A stretch of DNA of 60,878 nucleotides from Kiritimatiellia bacterium (GTDB taxonomy: Bacteria > Verrucomicrobiota > Kiritimatiellia > RFP12 > UBA1067). Within the stretch, counting starts at the first letter, position 1. Each line of letters starts with the position of its first letter. The DNA is taken from contig JAFTCL010000013.1 in assembly GCA_017454745.1 (NCBI GenBank), positions 1-60,878 on the forward strand. The letters are read 5' to 3'. The notes beneath the pieces were generated by a model. It was not told where the DNA came from. It worked only from the letters and a program-made list of their open reading frames with translations, and ran no database searches. The translations under genes were made by a program, and so were the position numbers. Below, in pieces: positions 52,689 through 59,618 of this stretch.

Positions 52689-55600
52689 TTACATCCAAGG
52701 TTCGTCACTCATGTAGGAATCGCTGTCAAATTCACTCTGACGTTCGACAAGTTCATAGACCTTAAGCGGACTGAAATCTGTTCCCTGCAAGGCATCCTCA
52801 ATCGCACGCTCTACCTTCCGTCTTCGGATGGCATTCTTGCGGAAGCCCGGCTTGGCATTCGCATCGACTGCCCCATAGACTTTCAGCGCCAGCTCTACAT
52901 CACCACCAAGATTGTCACAGAGGTTTCGCTTCGCTTCGGAGTCGAGTCGAGGGTCGACTGCGGCCTTCCCGTCCTTGAGTTCCCGTGCCATTCTGGCGAT
53001 TTCGGCCAGCAGTTTGCCGTATTCGATCTTTTCCTTGCGGTAGTCTTCCAGCAGGCGGTTGATGCGCTCGGAGAATTTGTCGTATTCGGCTGGGTTTGTC
53101 TCCTTCTTCCTAAAGATGTAGCGGCGCACGTTTGCGACAAGCGTTTCCGCCACGCCGCGCTCGCCGCCCACTTCCTCCTTGAAGTTTGGATCGACACTTC
53201 CTTCGCCGTTTTTGTCGAGTTGGATCATGTCGAGGAACGAGAAGTCCTCGAGGTCGGCCAGCTTCGTCGCGTGCTTTGCCGTGACGAAATTGTCGAGAAG
53301 CGCGCGCATTTCCGCATCGTAGAGCTTGAGATCAACATAATCGCCCATGCGTTTCATGATCGCTTCGCGCAGCATGTCGTATCGGCGCACCTTCTCCTTC
53401 AGCACCTCCGCCTCGGCGGCGGAATAGCCCGCCTCGTCAGTCTCCTGCGCAATATCGCTCCACGCCCTTACGGCTACAATACAGGCCTGATAGAAATCCT
53501 CGCGCAACCGTACTCCAACCTCCGAATTTCCCCCACCGCACGCTTGGTTCTGCGCTTCGCCATGTGCAGCGAAGTAGTCGCAATACTCATCCAGCCCCTT
53601 TGGGGGAAGAACCGGCTCCGAAAGTACGTCGCATCGCTCCAAAGCCGCTTCTAACGCCTTACGCCCTTCCTCAAGCCGTCCCTTAAGTAACCCCTCCACG
53701 TCCTCTTTGTCGAAGTTCTCGAAAGCACCGGTCGTATAGTCGGCAACCGCACCCTTAATATTCTCGAAAAGATGTTTGTAGTCGATGATGTAGCCATACC
53801 GTTTGCGTTCACCGTTTAGTCGGTTGACACGGCAAATCGCCTGGAAGAGATTGTGGTCAACCATCTTCTTGTCGATGTATAGGTAAGTCGCGGGCGGCGC
53901 GTCGAAACCTGTCAGTAGCTTATCGACCACAATGAGAAGCTTCATTGTCGCCGGATGGTCGATAAACTCTTTCTTAGCCCATTCCTCGAACGCCTCGGGC
54001 GACTTGTCGCCGCGCATCGCAAGATTCATTTTACGCTTGTACTCGACCTCGGTTAGCTGCTCACCCGTAAAGCCGTCCGCGAGTCCAGGTTCCTCGCCTG
54101 TATAGCTTGTCACCACGGCGCAATGTCCCTTGAGCAGCGACATCTCATCGCTAAACAATGACCAGAAACGATAGGCCTGATAAACCGACTCGCACACAAG
54201 CATCGCGTTACCCCATCCTTCCCGAAGGGCGGGTTTTATATCCATATCCATACAGATGTCGTTAACAATCCGCTGGACACGATCTTTAGCTGAGAAAATG
54301 TGTTGCATGTGTGCCCATCTTTTCTTCAGCTCCTCCTTCTTAGAGGGCAGTAGATTCCTTGTCTTAAACTCGAACTGGTCATCGAATCTTGCATCTTCCG
54401 CCAAATTCTGCTCTACGTCCCGAGCCTCGTAGCGCAAATCCAGTACCACGCCGTCTGCCACCGCCTCATCGAATTTATAGGTGTGTATGAATGGCCCGAA
54501 ATTCGCATAGCTCGTGAGCGTACCTTTCTCACTCTTGAGGAGCGGTGTCCCAGTAAAACCGATTAACATCACCTCCGGTCCCATAATCTTCTTCATGGCG
54601 CGATTCATCACACCGCCCTGCGTCCGATGGCACTCATCGACAAACACAAAGATATCGCCCTTCGCCTTGAAGCCCAGTGGCAGACTTTCGGCGAGTTCCT
54701 TGAGGTAAACCGAAATCGGCCGTTCACCACGCAACCTGCGCTCCCGCGCCCGTGTCTCCGCGTCCTGCGCCTTGCCAGCCCTCTGGTTCTGCGCCCGCCC
54801 GCACGTGGTCGAGTTTCCCGACCCAAACTTATGGATTAGCGTTGTGATAAGCCATTTTTTTGATTCGTTCAACGTCGCTATCAGGTCTGCGCCACTTGTG
54901 GCCCGATACGGCCACTCCCCCGCCTCCCGGAAGCCATTCGTAATCTGTATATCGAGTTCGTCTCGGTCGGTGATAATCACCACTCGCGCGTTCGGACGAT
55001 GCTCCTTAATCCACTGTGCTAGCCACACCATCGTAAGTGATTTGCCGGAACCCTGCGAATGCCAGATGATGCCCGATTCCTTGCACATGATGCGCGGCTT
55101 CGCCGCCTCCAGCGCAAAATACTGTGCAGGCCGCATCACCTTCTTGACGCCACCATCGAATACAACGCCATCATGGATAAAGGCAAGCAACCGCTCCTTG
55201 TCGAGCATCTGCGCAAATGAGCGGTCGAGCAGGAACCCGACACTTGCCGCTTGGTTCTGCGCTTGGGCGCGTGCGCCCAAGTTCACCCACTTCACCCAGT
55301 ACTTCTCTGGCGTGAGTGTGGTCGCGTATTTCAGTCCCTCCGACTCATTGCCGGCTATCAGCAGTTGAGCGGCGGCGAAGAATGCCGGTATCTCCCCTTC
55401 CTGTTGGTTGCGGTAGTGCTGGCGGATACCCTCCGCCACACTCACATTCGCCTTTTTGAGTTCGATCACGCACAACGCAATGCCGTTCACCCAAATCACC
55501 ACATCGGGCCGCCGATGCCCGTTCGCGGCAACCTGCCGCCTCACCGTCACTTCCTCTGCGATGGCAAAGGTGTTCTCAAACGGATTCTCCCAATCGATGA

Positions 55601-55964
55601 AATAGACCTGTTTCATTGGCTTCCCAGGTTCCGTTGAGATCGGTAGAGGAAACCGTAACGTGAAGTAAACCTCCTTATTCACATTGTAGAGATCGCCATG
55701 CCCCGTACAGACCATACGCTTGGCAAGTTCCGCGATGGCGCGGTCCGCCTGAGCGGGTGTGAGTTTCTGTTTTGTTACAAGAAACTCTTTCAGCACCTGT
55801 CGCTCAAGGCATGGATTTTCCCGTCCCGAAAGGTCACCAAGGTAATCGTAGCCCAGTCGCGAACACAGAAGCTCCACGATGCGGTTCTGCACCGCTCGCT
55901 CGGGGGATACCCCGACTCCCGCATCGGAGCAAGGAATCTCAGTCTGTGCTATCTCATTTTTCAT
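52689..55964 (-). CDS. hsdR: Type I restriction enzyme R subunit HsdR
   Basis: ATP-dependent endonuclease/translocase. About 1091 residues. The endonuclease motif is RPDVVIWV ... VIELKK (Asp154, Glu168, Lys170), Walker A SQGSGKS (303-309), DECH at 443-446, IGFTGTPLL and QAICRVNRLNGER in the helicase domains. Three stretches not expected in HsdR are AQNQAAS, AQNQRAG and HGEAQNQACGG, encoded by palindromic elements d, c and b; they lie in linker-like positions and keep the frame. ATG 55964 is preferred (AGAGGA 7 nt upstream); an earlier codon at 56003 overlaps the preceding gene. Likely active. Confidence 0.93.
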   Translation of the reverse strand: MKNEIAQTEIPCSDAGVGVSPERAVQNRIVELLCSRLGYDYLGDLSGRENPCLERQVLKEFLVTKQKLTPAQADRAIAELAKRMVCTGHGDLYNVNKEVYFTLRFPLPISTEPGKPMKQVYFIDWENPFENTFAIAEEVTVRRQVAANGHRRPDVVIWVNGIALCVIELKKANVSVAEGIRQHYRNQQEGEIPAFFAAAQLLIAGNESEGLKYATTLTPEKYWVKWVNLGARAQAQNQAASVGFLLDRSFAQMLDKERLLAFIHDGVVFDGGVKKVMRPAQYFALEAAKPRIMCKESGIIWHSQGSGKSLTMVWLAQWIKEHRPNARVVIITDRDELDIQITNGFREAGEWPYRATSGADLIATLNESKKWLITTLIHKFGSGNSTTCGRAQNQRAGKAQDAETRARERRLRGERPISVYLKELAESLPLGFKAKGDIFVFVDECHRTQGGVMNRAMKKIMGPEVMLIGFTGTPLLKSEKGTLTSYANFGPFIHTYKFDEAVADGVVLDLRYEARDVEQNLAEDARFDDQFEFKTRNLLPSKKEELKKRWAHMQHIFSAKDRVQRIVNDICMDMDIKPALREGWGNAMLVCESVYQAYRFWSLFSDEMSLLKGHCAVVTSYTGEEPGLADGFTGEQLTEVEYKRKMNLAMRGDKSPEAFEEWAKKEFIDHPATMKLLIVVDKLLTGFDAPPATYLYIDKKMVDHNLFQAICRVNRLNGERKRYGYIIDYKHLFENIKGAVADYTTGAFENFDKEDVEGLLKGRLEEGRKALEAALERCDVLSEPVLPPKGLDEYCDYFAAHGEAQNQACGGGNSEVGVRLREDFYQACIVAVRAWSDIAQETDEAGYSAAEAEVLKEKVRRYDMLREAIMKRMGDYVDLKLYDAEMRALLDNFVTAKHATKLADLEDFSFLDMIQLDKNGEGSVDPNFKEEVGGERGVAETLVANVRRYIFRKKETNPAEYDKFSERINRLLEDYRKEKIEYGKLLAEIARMARELKDGKAAVDPRLDSEAKRNLCDNLGGDVELALKVYGAVDANAKPGFRKNAIRRRKVERAIEDALQGTDFSPLKVYELVERQSEFDSDSYMSDEPWM
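53546..53575 (+). repeat. REP-like palindromic element, copy b (inside hsdR)
   Basis: GGTTCTGCG then 20-nt CTTCGCCATGTGCAGCGAAG with outer 6-bp stem. Preceded by GCTTGG as in copy d. The coding strand reads HGEAQNQA. Confidence 0.65.
54785..54814 (+). repeat. REP-like element, degenerate copy c (inside hsdR)
   Basis: GGTTCTGCG head followed by a 20-nt stretch CCCGCCCGCACGTGGTCGAG in which only 6 of 10 pairs remain. The coding strand reads AQNQRAG. Head-based call, low confidence. Confidence 0.4.
55253..55282 (+). repeat. REP-like palindromic element, copy d (inside hsdR)
   Basis: GGTTCTGCG then CTTGGGCGCGTGCGCCCAAG, 9 of 10 pairs. The 16-mer from GCTTGG through GCTT is identical to copy b, while the arms differ, i.e. 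the palindrome is kept and its sequence changes. Confidence 0.72.
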
Positions 55965-56003
55965 TGCATTTCCTCTCTTCACCCGTTGTGAACTGCGCCG
56001 CAC

Positions 56004-57170
56004 TCATCCATTTTGCGCTTCGCCGTATGAGGCGAAGTCTTTCCCCGACACTGCTTGCGCCACTGCCTCGTCAATTCCGCTGAGTACTACCCCTTTGTAG
56101 TCGATTTCAACCGCGCCGTCATCGGCAATAAGCTGGGCAATGCGGTTTAAGACCTGCGCCTGTTCGCGCGTCATCGCTTTCTCGCCAGGCACATATGGCC
56201 AACTAATCGGAGCTAGCATCAGCAAGTTGCCCGCCGCACATGTCTCAAAAAGCTTGCCGCCCGGTTTGTAGAGCGGCGAGAAGCCTTTGTTCTGCAGCGT
56301 TATCACGCGATGCCCCGCCTCAAAAGCACGGCGGGCGATCTCGCGCTCGCCGTGGCTGATACAGGGGCTGAGCAGAACTGCGCCCTGCGCGGCCGCGCGC
56401 AGGGCGGCCGCCGCCTTCTCCTCAAACTCAGGTGTGGCCTTCTCGACAATGGGCTTACCATTCGTATCACGGCAGATACGCCACCCGCCCTGTAACCGCT
56501 TGCGCTTGTAAGCGAAAAACGAGCGGGAACATTGGATTTGGCAAATCTCTGGCCTGTCGAGCAGGAAGTGGTTTCCAATCGCCGCGAAATGGCCCTTCGC
56601 AATGATCTGCGTACCGCCGCATGCGGCGAAGTCAACCTCCAGATTTCTCGCCACCTGAAAGAGCGTGGGATTTGCCCGCTTGATACCCAACCGCCTCGGA
56701 TTATTGCGGATATACGCCATCATCTTCTCAAGCTGCCCTTTACGGAAAAGGATCAAATCCACATACCTAGGTGCCCACAACCCTGACACATGCGCCAGGG
56801 CACTGGACCGGCTCGAGCTCTTCGACTTGAAGCTCCCCACGATATTGCCAAACTTTTTCTTCTGCTGCTCCTTCACGAAGATGATGCCATGAAAATGATC
56901 GGGCATCAGCTGGCTCTCGATTATCTCAACCCCTGGCCACTGCTGAGGAATCTCGCGCCAGCATTGCTCGACAATCAACCCGATCTCGCTCGGCTCAACC
57001 CGCCATTCCTCGCCCTCCCCAACAAGCTGCCCCAAAACTGGACGCGATCTATCCGCCAGCACAATCGTGATCATGTAAATGCAACGCGAGGAATAATCCC
57101 AGTTGAAGCACCGCCGCCCCATGTGGTGCTTCACCTCCTGCCTCACTTCGCTATTATGTTCGACGGTCAT
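56004..57170 (-). CDS. RAYT-type (Y1 transposase-like) protein fused to a DprA/SLOG-like domain
   Basis: 388 residues. Residues about 20-170 match the REP-associated tyrosine transposase/IS200-type Y1 domain: PDHFHGIIF (His92, His94 as the HUH pair) and candidate nucleophile Tyr153 in MMAYIRNNPRRLG. Residues about 205-330 form a Rossmann-like unit, GAVLLSPCISHGEREIARRAF with GHRVITLQNKGFSPLYKPGGKLF, resembling DprA/SLOG. The end is a short domain with the SYGEAQNG tail made by element e. It overlaps hsdS (ATGA) and precedes hsdR by 39 bp. The domain calls are from motif reading; function in the restriction operon is unknown. Confidence 0.7.
   Translation of the reverse strand: MTVEHNSEVRQEVKHHMGRRCFNWDYSSRCIYMITIVLADRSRPVLGQLVGEGEEWRVEPSEIGLIVEQCWREIPQQWPGVEIIESQLMPDHFHGIIFVKEQQKKKFGNIVGSFKSKSSSRSSALAHVSGLWAPRYVDLILFRKGQLEKMMAYIRNNPRRLGIKRANPTLFQVARNLEVDFAACGGTQIIAKGHFAAIGNHFLLDRPEICQIQCSRSFFAYKRKRLQGGWRICRDTNGKPIVEKATPEFEEKAAAALRAAAQGAVLLSPCISHGEREIARRAFEAGHRVITLQNKGFSPLYKPGGKLFETCAAGNLLMLAPISWPYVPGEKAMTREQAQVLNRIAQLIADDGAVEIDYKGVVLSGIDEAVAQAVSGKDFASYGEAQNG
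56011..56038 (+). repeat. REP-like palindromic element, copy e (3' end of RAYT-like gene)
   Basis: Head TTTTGCG then CTTCGCCGTATGAGGCGAAG (8 of 10 pairs). The last codons and stop of the RAYT-like gene (GEAQNG, TGA) run through its head. RAYT genes are known to be flanked by their REP elements. Confidence 0.65.
56607..56632 (+). repeat. REP-like palindromic element, copy f (inside RAYT-like gene)
   Basis: Partial head ATCTGCG then TACCGCCGCATGCGGCGAAG with a 7-bp central stem CCGCCGC-type and mutated outer bases. The coding strand reads DFAACGGTQ. Confidence 0.5.
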
Positions 57171-58528
57171 GGCTTCAGCCTCGTTCTACCTGTCAGCAAT
57201 TCCTGCATCATGCCTTGCTTGATGCTTTCGTACTTCGTCCGCTTCGCCTCCAGCGCCGCAATCTCCGCATCCATATCCGACAGCACCGTTGCAATCGCCC
57301 GCTGCTCGGCGAGGCTTAGAGGGACAACTATCTTGTACTCGCGTAATTTTCTGACATTTAACGCTGGTAATGCTGTGCTTTCAGCGAGGTCGGCAAAAAC
57401 AACTCGCCTTAAACATTCTGTGATGAATCGCTCATCGTTTTGCCTGTTTACGCAAAACGCCATCATGTTATTATCAATACAAGAATCGTAGCAAACCCTT
57501 CTCTTGCGCTCCAATGCAATCGCTGCACCAATCTTAGCGAAGACAATTGACCCCGATGGTATTAATGAACAATGTAGTTCTTTAAAAGTCGATTCTGAAA
57601 TATAATTATTAGCAACACGCAACACATTTTCATTACCAGTATTATTAAAATCTGAAACCTTAAAAAAGGGGTAATCGCCAGACTTATCGCCTTGTTTATT
57701 CAAAGGAAATCCATTGCCGGCAATAAAATCCCCAATCTCTCCCAACCGCTTCTCAACCCACGCGCTGCTGAAGCCGGCGAGGCGACGGCGAGGCACGTTC
57801 CTCATTCCACATTCCTCATTCCGCATTCCCAACAGTTCTTGCATCGTGCCAGTCTTGATGTTGCGCTTTTTCTCGATGAGTTTCCCCAACGCCGAAATCA
57901 ACTCGTCGACATCCGACAACGCCCTCGCGATCCTCCGCTGCTCGGCGAGAGGTGGAAGAGGAATTAAAGTCTTCTTTGCATTGGAAATTGTATAAGTGCC
58001 AACGGTTGATCCCCCTGCTGTGTCATAAATTTGCGAATCTAGAAAGCCTGACTCAAACAATACCTCCAACAACCGGGAATCATATTTACCTTTGGACTTA
58101 AACCAAATAATATTTCCATCCTTAAAATAGAATGGCGATTCATTGCTAACACGAAAAACACTGCCCAATGTGCCTACTGCAGTAACAAGCAAATCGTCAA
58201 TGGATGGCACGCCATAATCACGCTTGTACTTTTCATACAAGGCCTTGTCGATAAAGAGCCCTCCAATCGCTTGTTCACCATGTCGAAATCCAACAATATC
58301 GCGAGCGCGATAAAAAGGAATCCCACTCGAACGCCATTGAGACTGAAAAACTCTTTTACTAGATCTAACTTCATACAAATCTGAGATTTCCGCAACCTCC
58401 CAATCCACAGGAATGGGGCCGAGTTCGGTCATCTTGAACTCTGCGCTCTCAGCGGTCTCTGCGTGAGGTTTTTCCCCGCCCGTAGCATTAGAACCGAGTT
58501 CAGCCTTTCTTGATTTCGGCGGCTTCAT
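57167..58528 (-). CDS. hsdS: Type I restriction specificity subunit HsdS
   Basis: 453 residues with two target-recognition domains (about 30-195 and 250-410). Each is closed by a conserved block: PLPPLAEQRRIARALSD and PLSLAEQRAIATVLSD, ending MQELL. Between the halves the usual TGxTRL linker is replaced by GMRNEECGMRNV, encoded by a 7-bp tandem repeat (57795-57829). The N-terminus (HAETAESAEF) is encoded by another dispersed-repeat-like segment. The ATG overlaps the rhuM stop and the TGA overlaps the RAYT start. Slippage at the heptamer would make a one-TRD protein. Confidence 0.92.
   Translation of the reverse strand: MKPPKSRKAELGSNATGGEKPHAETAESAEFKMTELGPIPVDWEVAEISDLYEVRSSKRVFQSQWRSSGIPFYRARDIVGFRHGEQAIGGLFIDKALYEKYKRDYGVPSIDDLLVTAVGTLGSVFRVSNESPFYFKDGNIIWFKSKGKYDSRLLEVLFESGFLDSQIYDTAGGSTVGTYTISNAKKTLIPLPPLAEQRRIARALSDVDELISALGKLIEKKRNIKTGTMQELLGMRNEECGMRNVPRRRLAGFSSAWVEKRLGEIGDFIAGNGFPLNKQGDKSGDYPFFKVSDFNNTGNENVLRVANNYISESTFKELHCSLIPSGSIVFAKIGAAIALERKRRVCYDSCIDNNMMAFCVNRQNDERFITECLRRVVFADLAESTALPALNVRKLREYKIVVPLSLAEQRAIATVLSDMDAEIAALEAKRTKYESIKQGMMQELLTGRTRLKP
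57795..57829 (-). repeat. Tandem heptamer tract inside hsdS
   Basis: Five 7-bp units (coding strand GGAATGC, GGAATGA, GGAATGT, GGAATGA, GGAACGT), the last degenerate. One unit gained or lost shifts the frame by 1. The tract lies between the two recognition halves. Confidence 0.8.
58437..58473. repeat. Dispersed-repeat-like segment in the 5' part of hsdS
   Basis: Words CTCTGCG, CTCTCAGCG and TCTCTGCG in a 37-bp stretch, related to 34011-34045. It is translated as HAETAESAEF, near the N-terminus of HsdS before the recognisable first domain. Confidence 0.5.
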
Positions 58529-59607
58529 TCACCCTCCTTTCCGCGCTCGCCCTTCTCCTTCTTTATTTCTTCCTCGAGCGCGAGGAGGTAGCGGTCATAG
58601 TCGCTCATGAAGAGACGGTCTTGCACGATTTTGTATTTCTCGAATTCTGTCTCTGCATGAAGCTGCGCTTGATAAGCCGTCACGGGGTCGCCTGTGTAAG
58701 GCTGCGGCCGGCGATCATAGAAAACCAGAAAATCTTCAAGCTTCTTCTTCCAGTCTTCCATCGTAAGGGGGATTTTCCTCAAGGTCATCAACTCGGCATA
58801 GTCAATAAAGGCATTTACAAGGCGCTCAAGGACATTCAACTCATCTTCCGTTAGATAATTTTTGGCAACGGAAACATCATACTTCTGAATCTTCCCTTCC
58901 GGCGCATCTTCCCAACTCGTCAAGCCCATGTGCTCTCTCTCGGCATCGGCACGCTCATAAATCAACTGCGCCGCCGTGCGTCCATGCACAGCCTGATGCA
59001 TCCGATTCTGCACCGTCGCAAAGAAGATGCGCGTCACATTGGAGGTCTTGTCGTAGTCAATGGCCGTGGCGTAAAGATCGGTAACCTTCTGGTAGAACTT
59101 GCGTTCGCTGAGCCGAATTTCGCGAATCTTTTCAAGCAGATGTTCAAAGTACTTGTCGGCAATGGGGGTTCCGTCCTTCAATCGCTGGTCATCCATCACC
59201 CAACCCTTGATCGTATATTCCGTTACAATCTGGTTGGCCCATTTGCGAAACGCGATGGCCTTTTCGTTGTCAATTTTGAAGCCAAGGGCAATTATAACTT
59301 GCAGGTTGTAGTGATTTACACGATAGTTCTTCCCGTCATCGGCAGTTATTAAAATTTCTTTAATAACTGAATTCTTGTCCAGTTCGGCATCTGCAAACAG
59401 CTTGCGCAAGTGGTAGGCGATGTTCGGCACCTCCACACCATAAACCGCCGCGAGCATCTTCTGGCTCATCCAGATATTTTCATTCTCGTAGCGTAGCTCG
59501 TACTTCTCGTGACTTTCACCGACAGAGGCAACATACGTGATGAACTGGGCCGCGCTCGACTTCTGCGGCTCCATGTTGTCCCAATTGCTCTTTTTCTTCT
59601 TTGCCAT
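58525..59607 (-). CDS. rhuM: RhuM family protein
   Basis: 360 residues matching the RhuM family: ENIWMSQKMLAAVYGVEVPNIAYHL, NHYNLQVIIALGFKIDNEKAIAFRKWANQIV and the C-terminal VQNRMHQAVHGRTAAQLIYERADAEREHMGL. RhuM proteins often accompany type I restriction or mobile islands, role unknown; the N-terminal part looks like a DNA-binding helix-turn-helix similar to phage antirepressors. It follows hsdM by 11 bp and overlaps hsdS by 4 bp, so it is inside the operon. Confidence 0.85.
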   Translation of the reverse strand: MAKKKKSNWDNMEPQKSSAAQFITYVASVGESHEKYELRYENENIWMSQKMLAAVYGVEVPNIAYHLRKLFADAELDKNSVIKEILITADDGKNYRVNHYNLQVIIALGFKIDNEKAIAFRKWANQIVTEYTIKGWVMDDQRLKDGTPIADKYFEHLLEKIREIRLSERKFYQKVTDLYATAIDYDKTSNVTRIFFATVQNRMHQAVHGRTAAQLIYERADAEREHMGLTSWEDAPEGKIQKYDVSVAKNYLTEDELNVLERLVNAFIDYAELMTLRKIPLTMEDWKKKLEDFLVFYDRRPQPYTGDPVTAYQAQLHAETEFEKYKIVQDRLFMSDYDRYLLALEEEIKKEKGERGKEGE

Positions 59608-59618
59608 CGATTGCCTCC

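Noticed and set aside
54785..54814. Copy c as a full palindromic element
   Set aside because: Only the head is well kept; pairing is 6/10, so it is kept as a degenerate copy with low confidence and not used as main support.
52689..55964. hsdR as a pseudogene because of unexpected inserted peptides
   Set aside because: The frame is open end to end, all catalytic motifs are intact, and inserts lie outside motifs.
57795..57829. Could the short repeats in hsdS be a CRISPR remnant
   Set aside because: Units are 7 bp, contiguous and without spacers; a tandem simple repeat is the better reading.
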